Assembly (NCBI RefSeq): GCF_004834005.1
Contig: NZ_STFF01000002.1
Span: 434,001 to 498,000 of the forward strand
Length of the DNA: 64,000 nucleotides
Direction of reading: 5' to 3'
Source of the DNA: Niastella caeni
GTDB taxonomy: Bacteria; Bacteroidota; Bacteroidia; Chitinophagales; Chitinophagaceae
In this document: one piece after another, positions 44,305 through 53,541 of the stretch
Numbering within the stretch: the first letter of the stretch is position 1
Layout: the number at the start of each line of letters is the position of its first letter
Position numbers and translations under genes: made by a program
Notes under the pieces: generated by a model
The model's input: the letters and a program-made list of their open reading frames with translations, nothing else
Told to the model about the DNA's origin: nothing
Database searches by the model: none

Positions 44305-44373
44305 TAAGTTTTAAATAAAACAGGGGATCGATTAATTACTTTTCAATTTATATATCCGGCTACTTTATTTGAT

Positions 44374-47300
44374 CTATAAACTTTCTTTTTTGAACAGGAT
44401 GCTTATGCGGTTACCTGGCTCAGCATCGGTAAGATCGATCTGGAGCCTGCCATCGATCTTCACTAATAATTCGTTTATGACCTTGAAGCCAAACCCATGG
44501 CTGATGTCTGTTTGGGTATATGCATTGTTCAGGATCTTTTCCATCAATGACCGCTCCATCTTCCGGCCGGTATCACTGATCGTAAGTGATAAATGTGTAC
44601 CGGTTTCCAGTACATCGATCATTATCTTTCCGTTAGTACAATACTTATTGGCATTATCGATTAAGTTTCTAATGATGAGTTTCAGGATGTTCACATCTGT
44701 AGTGATCCGGATGTGTTCGGGGACATTGTTTGTAATGATATTATTCTTGATCTGGGAACCCACTTTGTACAGGGAAAGAATATCATTTACCGTCTCGCGC
44801 AGCACAATGGTTTCCTTTTTTATCATTACGCCCTGTTTCTGGGAATTCGTCCATACCAGGAAATCCTGTATAAAAACATACAGATCACTTGTTGCCTGGC
44901 GAAACTGCGATAAAAGCGGGCTATGTTCTTCCGGGGTAATAGTGCTGTGATCCTGTTCCAGCCTGGTGGCCAGCATGTGAAGAAATTTCAACGGAGACCG
45001 CAGGTCGTGCAGGATGATCGAGAGCATTTTTTCTTTAACACGGTTGCTTTCAGACAGGTTCTGCTTTGTAATATTAAGGCTTTCGTTTGATCGCTCCAGT
45101 TCTTTTACCGTTAACGATAATTCATGAGTTCTTTCAAACACTTTTTGTTCCAGGTAAATCGATCTTTTTCTTTGCCTGTCATAGCGGGTAAGGAAGTAGG
45201 TAACTAATAATCCGATGCCCAGGAAAACGGCCAGCAGCCTGAACAAGGTTGTTTCGTGCCACCTGGGAATAATGGTAAAATGGATTGTTTTATAAATATA
45301 CTGCCGGTAGTTGACCTGTTTTCTAACCAGCAGGGTATACGCTCCTTTGGCAAGCCCGGTAAGAACGAGTGTATGATCGTCGGCCAACCTGTACCATTGT
45401 TTGTCTACCTCCGGTATCGAATATTCCAGGTGCAGGTTGGCCGGGTTGCCGAAATAGGGTGAAGAAAAGCCTATTGCCATTTGTTGAAACGGTGGTGCAA
45501 TACGTAGTATAGTGTCCGGTTGCACCGGTTTGCTATTTACTGTAATATAGTCAACAAATACAGGCTTGTCAATGGGCGCCAGATAAACGCTGTCGGGATT
45601 AAACTGAACCAGTCCATCCATCGATGGCAATGAGAAAAGCCTGTTTTCCGTTACAATGCCGCAGGGTGTGCAGCCGCCGTTAAATTCATTGGTTCTGAAG
45701 CCTGATGATTTGTCGATATAATAATAAAACACAGCATCTTTTTGGCCATTGGAGACGTTATCCAGTTCTTTTTTGTTCACTGTAAAAAGTCCCTTGTTGG
45801 TTGCTATCCAGAAATATCCTTTTTTGTCTTCCATAAAAGTATGAACGCCCGACAATCTGTTTTGGGCATCCTGCGGCATCCTTATGAAATGCTGTTTGTG
45901 GTATTTATAAAACCCGTCATGGTAGGTGCCTATCCAAATACTGCTGTCTCTGGCTGTATAGATCATTCTTACATTGGCATTTGAAAGTTCGTTTTCTTTC
46001 ATAAGGGTCCGGTTAGTAATATTATACCTGTACAATCCCTTATTAGTGCCTATCCAGATAATATTTTTACCCAGGTATCCGAGGGCTGAAATGACAGCTC
46101 CCTTTAATAGCCCGGAGTGAGCCACCAATACAATTTCTTCATTGCCTGATAGCATAATTACCTGCGAAAGTGTGCTGTAAATAATTTCTTTCTTATCGGT
46201 TTCCAGGATGCCCGTCAGCAGTTCGCCTATGTTCTTTACCCGGGTGTTAATCTGAAACGTTGGATCAGATCTCATAAGCCAGTGGTTAGATGAATACCAC
46301 AACCACCCGTCATGCGCTTTCAGGATAGCATAATTGTCGAAGGGTTTGGAAAAAGCACGGTTGTTCTTTTTATCGTTCGTGAGGATGCCCGAACTTGTAA
46401 GTATTTTGCCATTGTCCAATTCTACCTGGGCATACAGGCAATTTATGTCAGCACGGGTATTGTCGAAAGTAAGAACCTTGAAATCATGTTTTTTTAAAAT
46501 GTACAGGCCGTTGGTTGTGGTTCCGAGATATAAAATTTTTCCGGGTTCATTGTAAATAATACAACTGATATCTTTATTTGGAATATTCGAAACTATCGTA
46601 TGATAATGCAATTGGTTGTTTTCTACAACAAGCATCATTATGGAACCTTTACCCTGCAGGAAAGTATGCCTTGAATCTCTCAATACAAATTCCGTTTTGT
46701 CTATAGCACCAGGTTGTTGCAGTAGTTGGTTAAGTTTTTGTGAGGCTACGATATTGGGCTGTAATAGCCCGTTTTTAAATGCATGTACCTTGTTAGCCTC
46801 ATCAATATAAAAAAAGAGGCTATCAACGCTGAACATAAGCCTGCATCGAAGATTATTCATGTGGGCCAGCCGCTGGATCTGGCCGGTATTTTCATCCATG
46901 AAATAAAGTTCGCTTCCTTTCTTTACATAAGCCTGTTTTTCATTTACTGTAACTATCTGCTTGTTTTTGTCAAGATCGTTTAAAAGTGCCTGGTATTTGC
47001 CTGCATGTGCCTGCTGTTTATAAAGCCGTTTGAAATGAAAGAGCTGATTGTTCCACAAATTCGACTGCAGTGTGTCACCCGAAAGGCTGCTGTCATACGC
47101 AAGTTGGTAATCATGGGTGGGGGTAAGAAGAATATGGCTCCCGAATTCGGGTTCAATGATCAGTTTACATGCAGCACCGGTGGTTTTTACCAGGTCGCAC
47201 CGGTTAGTGTGCAGTGCAGAGGTATTATCAGTATTATAGTATTTGGCATACCTGCCATCAAATCGCACAATACCCATTTCCGTAGCCATCCACAGAAACC

Positions 47301-47463
47301 CGTTTTTATCGAAGGTCATCGATTTAATACTGTTCTGCGGCAAAAGATTGTCGCTGTTATAATTAGTAATGCTAAAGTCCTTCATTATGCGCTGGGCATT
47401 CAATGTAAGGCAACTGGTTAAAATAAGGAGACTGAAAACTCCTGGTTTAGGGGTTATGGGCAT
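44374..47463 (-). CDS. Propeller-type sensor histidine kinase
   Basis: A 1029-residue inner-membrane kinase. After a signal peptide (ending CLTLNA) comes a periplasmic propeller of two-component-regulator repeats (QNSIKSMTFDKNGFLWMATEMG and others, to about residue 660), a Y_Y_Y domain (about 680-745), and one membrane segment (LLAVFLGIGLLVTYFL, about 755-772). A coiled coil leads into the kinase core. His is in SIILHDLRSPLKF, the N box in IIRNLIDNANKY, and the G2 region in GFGFKVINEL. The first G box reads SDTGRKM, lacking the second Gly of DxGxG. It has no receiver or AraC tail, unlike the HTCS, and signals to the adjacent response regulator. Confidence 0.9.
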   Translation of the reverse strand: MPITPKPGVFSLLILTSCLTLNAQRIMKDFSITNYNSDNLLPQNSIKSMTFDKNGFLWMATEMGIVRFDGRYAKYYNTDNTSALHTNRCDLVKTTGAACKLIIEPEFGSHILLTPTHDYQLAYDSSLSGDTLQSNLWNNQLFHFKRLYKQQAHAGKYQALLNDLDKNKQIVTVNEKQAYVKKGSELYFMDENTGQIQRLAHMNNLRCRLMFSVDSLFFYIDEANKVHAFKNGLLQPNIVASQKLNQLLQQPGAIDKTEFVLRDSRHTFLQGKGSIMMLVVENNQLHYHTIVSNIPNKDISCIIYNEPGKILYLGTTTNGLYILKKHDFKVLTFDNTRADINCLYAQVELDNGKILTSSGILTNDKKNNRAFSKPFDNYAILKAHDGWLWYSSNHWLMRSDPTFQINTRVKNIGELLTGILETDKKEIIYSTLSQVIMLSGNEEIVLVAHSGLLKGAVISALGYLGKNIIWIGTNKGLYRYNITNRTLMKENELSNANVRMIYTARDSSIWIGTYHDGFYKYHKQHFIRMPQDAQNRLSGVHTFMEDKKGYFWIATNKGLFTVNKKELDNVSNGQKDAVFYYYIDKSSGFRTNEFNGGCTPCGIVTENRLFSLPSMDGLVQFNPDSVYLAPIDKPVFVDYITVNSKPVQPDTILRIAPPFQQMAIGFSSPYFGNPANLHLEYSIPEVDKQWYRLADDHTLVLTGLAKGAYTLLVRKQVNYRQYIYKTIHFTIIPRWHETTLFRLLAVFLGIGLLVTYFLTRYDRQRKRSIYLEQKVFERTHELSLTVKELERSNESLNITKQNLSESNRVKEKMLSIILHDLRSPLKFLHMLATRLEQDHSTITPEEHSPLLSQFRQATSDLYVFIQDFLVWTNSQKQGVMIKKETIVLRETVNDILSLYKVGSQIKNNIITNNVPEHIRITTDVNILKLIIRNLIDNANKYCTNGKIMIDVLETGTHLSLTISDTGRKMERSLMEKILNNAYTQTDISHGFGFKVINELLVKIDGRLQIDLTDAEPGNRISILFKKESL

Positions 47464-47561
47464 TCAGGCTTTATATAGCTGCAAAGATTATGGAATAAGT
47501 TGAAAATGCACCATAGAATTCGTTAATGTATGCATTTGCCTGAATGCTTGCCCGTTAAGCT

Positions 47562-49490
47562 TTATTTAATCAAAAGTTTGCCTGTTTTCCCGTAGCCTTC
47601 ACCGGTTACTTTAAATAAGTATAAACCTGTCTTTAAATGTTTTACACCAGTTACAGTTATTATACCGCTGACCTGCTTACAAATAGAAGTGAAAATAATA
47701 TGACCGGCCAGGTCAGTAATGGTGACCCGATAATTTTTATGATTGTTTACATCGTTCACCCGAATCCTGAAATGATCATGTGCCGGATTAGGATAAGCAA
47801 CAGGTATTTCATCGGAAGATGAAAGATTTATAGAAACGATAGATGAGTAGGACGGTATGGCAGAAGCTTCACCAGTAATTACAAGCCGGTAATAATTTTT
47901 TCCGGTTCTGCTTTTGGGATCTGTAAAGGTATAGTTTGTTATAGTGGAACCATCACCGGTTCCTTTTACTATTCCGATGTCAATGAATTTATAGGCATCA
48001 GTAGCCTGTTGAACATGATAGGAAACAGCAGCATCCTCTTCGCCTGTCCAATGTAATACTGCCTGGTTGTTGATATTATCCGCAGAAAAATACAGCAATC
48101 GAGCAGGTAGTATAACACCTAAAACAATGATACCGGCATTATCAGGCCCTTCTCCACTACCGGCTCTCGTTGCGCCGCTTAAATTCCCATTCAGGCCCCC
48201 CTGGCCTGGTAATGTAGTAGCAGTTATGTTAGTAGTGGGTAAATAACCTTGAAAAATAATTGCGCCCTGCCCGCCTCCACCGCCGCCGCCATGTTCATCG
48301 CGGTGGTTTACATTACCACCACTGCCGCCGTTTGCCTGAATGGTGAGCTGACAGGCAGATGGCACATTGTAATGACCCACCTGTAAATAGATAGTACCGC
48401 CGGCACCCCCACCGCCCGCGCCATCGTTGCCCGGGCTCGTGGTTGGAATTGCATTCATGCCGTTGGCCGAAATTTTTACAGTCGCATCTGAACAACCTGT
48501 CGTCAACGTATCAGCTTTTATAATAATTATGCCGCCACCGCTGCTACCTGGTGTTTGCGAACGTTCATTTCCCTGCCCGCCACCTCCACCACCGCCCATT
48601 GCTAACCGGGAACCTGCGGCCATATAACTTCCAATGGCAATACCGCCCAGGCCGCCTGTAGGGTTAAGAGTACAGTTAAAGCCCGGCCCGCCTTCGCCAC
48701 CCATTGAAAAATTGCCGCCACCGCCACCCCCTCCATTATTAGCGCTTCCGCCACCGCCGCCCGTAAGTAGCGGAGCGCGGCCACGGGTAAAACCCGTTGT
48801 GTTGATATAAATACCATCGCCTTTTGCAGCATAAATTGTTGTGGCTGTAGCATAGGCAGATGCTGAAACATTGCAAGCCTGCTTAGTGGAGTCAATAAAA
48901 ATATTGCCTCCGGCAAAGCCCTGGCCGTCTGTAATAATAGAATGGTTTAGCGTTAAAGTGCCATGAACCTGAAACGCCACCACGCCGCCTATCCCAAGGG
49001 CTGCATTCCACGGTACTGCAGTTATATTGGCTGTGGTAGTAAAATTATATGACCCAAGGCTGGTAAAGCTTACCACCTGAACACTGCTGTTATTACTGAT
49101 AGCATAAGTATTGTGCAGCGGAGAGGTAAGCGTCATGGTCGTTGAAGTAATTGAACTGATGGTGTCAACTTCATACAAACCTACGCCTGCAATGGTTGAA
49201 AGCCTGCCGAAGTCGGCGTTATTACCCGTGTTGGAGCCAATTACATTATCTTGCATTTGAATTATAACAACTTGTTCACCCACGGCAAACGTATGATAGG
49301 TTTGATCAATGTGAGCGATTGCCAGCTCCGGCTTGCCTGCCGTTGTGGTTATTGCGGTAACGCTTGCGTATGCATTTACCTGTGAATGTACGCTGTCCGT
49401 TAATAAGGTTAAGAGTAACAATGTGATGATAATATGGCAGGAGGGCCGATGAATGGTAAAGAAAGAAAGCGACAGGTAATAAGATCTCAT
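47562..49490 (-). CDS. Glycine-rich surface protein with type IX secretion domain
   Basis: A 642-residue protein. The signal peptide (hydrophobic LLLLTLLTDSVHSQ) is preceded by an unusually long polar stretch. Residues about 40-190 form a beta-rich region with repeated DTISSITSTTMTL-like strands. Residues about 235-440 are extremely Gly-rich, with runs of five to nine Gly separated by short polar segments (GGGGGGGNFSMGGEGGPG). The C-terminus has a fibronectin-like region and a T9SS type A sorting domain (AYPNPAHDHFRIRVND to GKLLIK). It is probably a secreted or surface-attached structural or adhesive protein. No enzyme motif is visible. Confidence 0.8.
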   Translation of the reverse strand: MRSYYLSLSFFTIHRPSCHIIITLLLLTLLTDSVHSQVNAYASVTAITTTAGKPELAIAHIDQTYHTFAVGEQVVIIQMQDNVIGSNTGNNADFGRLSTIAGVGLYEVDTISSITSTTMTLTSPLHNTYAISNNSSVQVVSFTSLGSYNFTTTANITAVPWNAALGIGGVVAFQVHGTLTLNHSIITDGQGFAGGNIFIDSTKQACNVSASAYATATTIYAAKGDGIYINTTGFTRGRAPLLTGGGGGSANNGGGGGGGNFSMGGEGGPGFNCTLNPTGGLGGIAIGSYMAAGSRLAMGGGGGGGQGNERSQTPGSSGGGIIIIKADTLTTGCSDATVKISANGMNAIPTTSPGNDGAGGGGAGGTIYLQVGHYNVPSACQLTIQANGGSGGNVNHRDEHGGGGGGGQGAIIFQGYLPTTNITATTLPGQGGLNGNLSGATRAGSGEGPDNAGIIVLGVILPARLLYFSADNINNQAVLHWTGEEDAAVSYHVQQATDAYKFIDIGIVKGTGDGSTITNYTFTDPKSRTGKNYYRLVITGEASAIPSYSSIVSINLSSSDEIPVAYPNPAHDHFRIRVNDVNNHKNYRVTITDLAGHIIFTSICKQVSGIITVTGVKHLKTGLYLFKVTGEGYGKTGKLLIK

Positions 49491-49700
49491 TGGGTTGGAT
49501 TTTAACGGGCAAGTAGTCGATTATTTTTCAGCCGGCATGTAGAGATAAATGGAAAAACAATCAATAAAAAACTACAAAGAAATATATTTTACTACCTGGG
49601 TAATGAATACGCCAATTTACATTGGTAACCCGGCGCCGCGGGCATTTTTTGCAATGAAGCCTGTGGTGTAATTTGAAAGCACCTTTTAAAACCAGATAGC

Positions 49701-51221
49701 TTGAAAAAAATAATGCTGTTTTTTTTCGTAACTGCTTCGGCTACAGAACTGTGCGCCCAACAAAAAACTTACAATATTATCTCATTCGGCGCCAAAGGTG
49801 ATGGTCGTACCCTTAATACCTCATTTATACAAAAAGCCATTGATAAGGCAACTGCTGCCGGTGGCGGCAAGGTCATTGTTCCCAAAGGGCGGTTTGTAAC
49901 CGGCACCATCCGGTTAAAGAACGGCGTTAATTTAGTTCTGCAAAAAGATGCCGTATTGCTGGGCAGCACCAACCGGTTGGATTATGGAAAAGAGATTGCC
50001 GGGAATTTGATCACCACAACGGATCAAAAGAAAGTATCTATTACCGGTTATGGTGAAATTGACGGCCAGGGCAGGGAAGTAGTAAAGAGCCTGTTTAAAT
50101 TATTGCACCAGGGCGTATTAAAGGATGCGCAATGGAAAATAAAACGACCAGGGGAAAGGAACCGGCCCGGTGTAATTGCATTTACCGGCTGTATGGATGT
50201 GCTGGTGAAAGGCATTACTGTGAAGAACAGCGCCGGTTGGGTGCAGGATTACCGGAATTGCAGCAACGTGGTTATTGATAGTGTTACGGTGAATAGCACA
50301 GAATACTGGAACAATGACGGAATTGATATTGTAAACTCACAGAACGTTTCCATTACCAATTGTTATGTAGATGCAGCAGATGATGGTATTTGTTTAAAAT
50401 CGGAAGGTGGACCAGGTTACTGTGAGAACATATACGTGGCCAATTGCACCCTGCGGAGCAGTGCCAGCGCCTTTAAATTGGGAACCGGGTCAAGAGGCGG
50501 CTTCAGGAATATTGTTGTAAAGAACCTGGTTGTTTTTGATACATACCGGTCGGCCATAGCGCTGGAAGCAGTAGATGGTGGTTTTTTGGAGAACGTGGAT
50601 ATTCAACAGGTAAAAGCGGTGAATACGGGTAATGCCATTTTCATCAGGCTGGGCCATCGTAATACAGATTCGCTATACAGCACTATAAAAAAGATACGCA
50701 TTGCCGATGTTCAGGTACAGGTGCCGGCGGGTAAACCCGATATCGGGTATCCGGTTGAAGGACCGCCCCATAAATTCCCGCACAATGTATTCCCGTCGTC
50801 CATAGTTGGGTTACCAGGTCATGAAGTGGAAGATGTGGAACTTAAAAATATTGTCATCACATACGAAGGAGGCGGTGCAAAAGAGAAAGCATATTTCGGC
50901 TGGGATAGCCTGCCGAACGTACCCGAAAATGCATCCGGCTATCCGGAGTTCTCTATGTTTGGTGAATTACCTGCGTGGGCATTGTATGTGCGGCATGCAA
51001 AAGGAATAACCCTGCAGAACGTTCAATTGAAATTACAACAGCCAGATTACAGGCCCGCCTGTATTTTTGATGATGTTACTGCCTTGCAATTAACTGAACT
51101 GAATATTCCCGTTTGCAATACGTTGCCTGTGTTGATATTGAACAAGGTGAAAGAACATACATTCAGTAAACTAACATTGCCTGTGGAAGAAGATAAGGCC
51201 ATCGTTTTTATTAATAGATAA
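49701..51221 (+). CDS. GH28 family polygalacturonase-like enzyme
   Basis: A 506-residue exported beta-helix enzyme. I use the TTG at 49701 (KKIMLFFFVTASATELCAQ), since it supplies a basic n-region; ATG at 49713 is the alternative. GH28 signatures are the N-terminal SFGAKGDGRTLNTSFIQKAID, the catalytic Asp region EYWNNDGIDIVNS, the Asp pair in DAADDGICLKS, and a downstream KIRIADV (Arg-Ile-x element). The usual Gly-His-Gly is replaced by LGTGSRGGF, as in several bacterial exo-acting members. It probably cleaves galacturonic-acid-containing pectin. It lies outside the island and on its own, with 210 bp upstream and 204 bp downstream free of genes. Confidence 0.85.
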   Translation: MKKIMLFFFVTASATELCAQQKTYNIISFGAKGDGRTLNTSFIQKAIDKATAAGGGKVIVPKGRFVTGTIRLKNGVNLVLQKDAVLLGSTNRLDYGKEIAGNLITTTDQKKVSITGYGEIDGQGREVVKSLFKLLHQGVLKDAQWKIKRPGERNRPGVIAFTGCMDVLVKGITVKNSAGWVQDYRNCSNVVIDSVTVNSTEYWNNDGIDIVNSQNVSITNCYVDAADDGICLKSEGGPGYCENIYVANCTLRSSASAFKLGTGSRGGFRNIVVKNLVVFDTYRSAIALEAVDGGFLENVDIQQVKAVNTGNAIFIRLGHRNTDSLYSTIKKIRIADVQVQVPAGKPDIGYPVEGPPHKFPHNVFPSSIVGLPGHEVEDVELKNIVITYEGGGAKEKAYFGWDSLPNVPENASGYPEFSMFGELPAWALYVRHAKGITLQNVQLKLQQPDYRPACIFDDVTALQLTELNIPVCNTLPVLILNKVKEHTFSKLTLPVEEDKAIVFINR

Positions 51222-51425
51222 TAATTCCGGCTCCGGGGCATACTATAAACGTATTTGAAAAGCGGTAAACGCAGCGCCCAAAAAAATCATAGATGGCATT
51301 ATAAATAAAATAGAAGAAAGGGCACTAAATAAAAGCTATACCATTTACAAAATCAGTTTGTTTAATTGGGCATTTTTTTAATATTATTGTCTTTATTATA
51401 ACGTGAAATGTACAATTAAAAGGCA

Positions 51426-52028
51426 TTGGCAGCTACTTCATACTATAGAGAGAAACTTCTGTTGCAGCAGGTTGCAGCAGGTAATGCCTTCGCTTTCAGG
51501 GAGTTTTTTGAGCTCTATAGAAACCGCATCTTCGTTTTTGTTGAGCAATTAATTCATTCAAAGGCCGATGCGGAAGAAATTGTGCAGGATACATTTATGA
51601 AAGTCTGGCAAACTGCCCCCAAACTGGCCGAAATAGATAACCCCGCCCAATATATTTATACCATTGCCCGGAATAAAACACTAAACTACATCCGCAAGAT
51701 CGCCTCTGACCAGCGTCTTATTGTTCAGGCGTGGGCAAACCAGGCCGAACTGGATAATACCCTCGAAGAAAAACTTCGTTCTGCTGAAGTAAAGGAAATC
51801 ATTGAAAAGGCGGTATCCCAACTTTCCGAACAAAAACAAACCATATTCCGGCTGAGCAGGGAGCAGGGACTTACCCATGCTGAAATTGCCGCCATGCTTG
51901 GCTTATCGCAAAGCCGGGTGAAAAACATTTTGGTAGAAGCCCTGAAACAGATCAAAGGCAGCCTTCATCCTTACAGCGATTTAATTGCTATTCTTTTCTG
52001 GATCAAATATGCCCAGCTCTTATTCTAA
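51426..52028 (+). CDS. RNA polymerase sigma-70 factor, ECF/FecI type
   Basis: A 200-residue ECF sigma factor that would direct transcription of the downstream uptake locus. The sigma-2 region is about 20-90 (FREFFELYRNRIFVFVEQLI, DAEEIVQDTFMKVWQ, YIYTIARNKTLNYIRK), and the sigma-4 region is about 120-180 (LSEQKQTIFRLSREQGLTHAEIAAMLGLSQSRVKNILVEAL). No ATG fits the N-terminus, and a TTG at 51426 gives the expected length. It is followed by its FecR-type anti-sigma gene after 97 bp, the standard order for SusCD loci with transmembrane signalling. Confidence 0.9.
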   Translation: MAATSYYREKLLLQQVAAGNAFAFREFFELYRNRIFVFVEQLIHSKADAEEIVQDTFMKVWQTAPKLAEIDNPAQYIYTIARNKTLNYIRKIASDQRLIVQAWANQAELDNTLEEKLRSAEVKEIIEKAVSQLSEQKQTIFRLSREQGLTHAEIAAMLGLSQSRVKNILVEALKQIKGSLHPYSDLIAILFWIKYAQLLF

Positions 52029-52125
52029 AAAAAAGTTGAAATTTTCCGGTCCTATCCTTTTGTGACATGTGTTTATATTAATACACGGTTATCCTTTTAT
52101 CATTAAACCTTTAAATTTTTAATAA

Positions 52126-53355
52126 ATGTCAATAACCCCCGACAGGTTACAATACCTGCTCGAACGAAATGCTGCGAAGGCCTGCTCTTTGGAGGAGTTG
52201 AAAGAGTTGTATGAATATATGTCTGTAACAGATGAAGGGACCCTGCATCCTTTTCTGTACCAGCAATATAATAACATTGAACAGGGGGTAGCCGTGAAAG
52301 ATGTTGACTGGGAATACATGCTGGGGCAGATACTACAAACCCCACAGGGGGCGACCATACAAAAAGCACCCCAAAAAATAATATGGTGGAAAGGGGCAGC
52401 AGTGGCTGCAATGGTTATGCTGGTGGCAGGGATTGGTTATTTAGTGGTATTTAATAAACCAGGTAAACAAGCTGACCAGGTGAATACCCATGAGCAAATA
52501 AATGATGTTAAAGCCCCCCTCAATAACAAGGCCACCATTGTACTGGCAAATGGACAACAGGTATTGCTCGACAGCGCCGGCAACGGGCAGTTAGCTATTC
52601 AGGATAATGTAAAACTGGTAAAGCTGGACAATGGGAAAATAGCATATGAGCCAATTGCCGGGGAAACGGCCACCAACAATCAGTTTAATACCCTGCAAAA
52701 TCCCAGGGGTAGTAAGGTCATTGACCTGCTACTGGCAGATGGAAGCCATGTATGGTTGAATACAGGCAGTTCTGTTACCTACCCGGTTGCTTTTGGAAAA
52801 AATGAAAGAAAAGTGCTCGTTACCGGGGAAGCCTATTTTGAAGTAGCCCATGATGCCTCCAGGCCTTTTATCGTGCAAAAGGCGGATCTGGAAATTACAG
52901 TGTTGGGAACGCATTTTAATGTGAATGCGTATGATGATGAAAAGGATACCAAAGTAACCTTATTGGAAGGGAAAGTAAAGGTAGCAACTAGTAAGTGGCA
53001 AGTGGCTAGTGGGAAATCCGCTTCTGATTACAAAAAACACGAAGTGATCCTGCAACCTGGAGAACAGGCCGTGCTGGGCGCCCACTCGCTACTTGCTACT
53101 AACCACTCACCTGACCTTGATCAGGTAATGGCCTGGAAGAACGGGTATTTTCATTTTGGTAATACCGGCGTAGCTGAGTTGATGAAACAATTGGCCAGGT
53201 GGTATGATATAGATATTGTTTATAAGAGCGAGGTGCCGCAGCGCGCGTTTGGTGGCGAAATTTCAAGAAGCGCCAACCTCTCCGACGTATTGAAGATCCT
53301 GAATGAAAGCAATATAAAATGCCGGCTGGAAGGTAAAAAGCTGATTGTCGATTAA
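52126..53355 (+). CDS. FecR-family anti-sigma factor with in-frame repeat insertions
   Basis: A 409-residue inner-membrane protein. It has a cytosolic N-terminus (1-85), a membrane segment (AAVAAMVMLVAGIGYLVVF, about 90-110), and a periplasmic FecR domain (RGSKVIDLLLADGSHVWLNTGSS, VTGEAYFEVAHDASRPFIV, VTLLEGKVKV). The C-terminal DUF4974-like domain has the VMAWKNGYFHF and NIKCRLEGKKLIVD motifs. It relays the SusC STN signal to the sigma factor. Oddly, the two loops on either side of the conserved VILQPGEQAVL are built from heptameric repeat DNA (52987-53013 and 53081-53110), encoding TSKWQVASGK and AHSLLATNHS. The frame is kept, so the protein is probably still functional. Confidence 0.92.
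   Translation: MSITPDRLQYLLERNAAKACSLEELKELYEYMSVTDEGTLHPFLYQQYNNIEQGVAVKDVDWEYMLGQILQTPQGATIQKAPQKIIWWKGAAVAAMVMLVAGIGYLVVFNKPGKQADQVNTHEQINDVKAPLNNKATIVLANGQQVLLDSAGNGQLAIQDNVKLVKLDNGKIAYEPIAGETATNNQFNTLQNPRGSKVIDLLLADGSHVWLNTGSSVTYPVAFGKNERKVLVTGEAYFEVAHDASRPFIVQKADLEITVLGTHFNVNAYDDEKDTKVTLLEGKVKVATSKWQVASGKSASDYKKHEVILQPGEQAVLGAHSLLATNHSPDLDQVMAWKNGYFHFGNTGVAELMKQLARWYDIDIVYKSEVPQRAFGGEISRSANLSDVLKILNESNIKCRLEGKKLIVD
52987..53013 (+). repeat. Heptameric repeat patch inside fecR (GCTAGTG type)
   Basis: Reads actagta agtggca agtggct agtggg, the same family and orientation as the intergenic tract at 3251-3287. It encodes a linker after LLEGKVKV in FecR without breaking the frame. Confidence 0.7.
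53081..53110 (+). repeat. Heptameric repeat patch inside fecR (CTACTCG type, inverted)
   Basis: Reads cccactcgc tacttgc tactaac cactcac, the orientation of the tract at 3735-3794. It encodes the loop between QAVL and DLDQVMAW. The 67 bp between the two patches are ordinary FecR coding sequence. Confidence 0.7.
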
Positions 53356-53541
53356 ACGGTAAAATATTTAGTATAGAAAAATGAGTTTTTCAGGTTGATC
53401 CAAAAAAAAAACCGGGTTGTGCTGGTAACACTTCCCGGCGAATAGCCTGGGTTAACCCTATTATAACAATCGTTCGACGGACTGCTTACCCGATATAACC
53501 ATCGGGAGTAAATATTGTAAAACCCAAACTAACACGAAGTT

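Noticed and set aside
48160..48790. Tandem DNA repeat in the glycine-rich gene
   Set aside because: The repetition comes from glycine codons with irregular spacing; no regular DNA unit is visible.
52987..53110. A single miniature transposon inserted in fecR
   Set aside because: The 67 bp between the two repeat patches encode the conserved FecR core, so the patches are separate insertions or conversions and not the two ends of one element.
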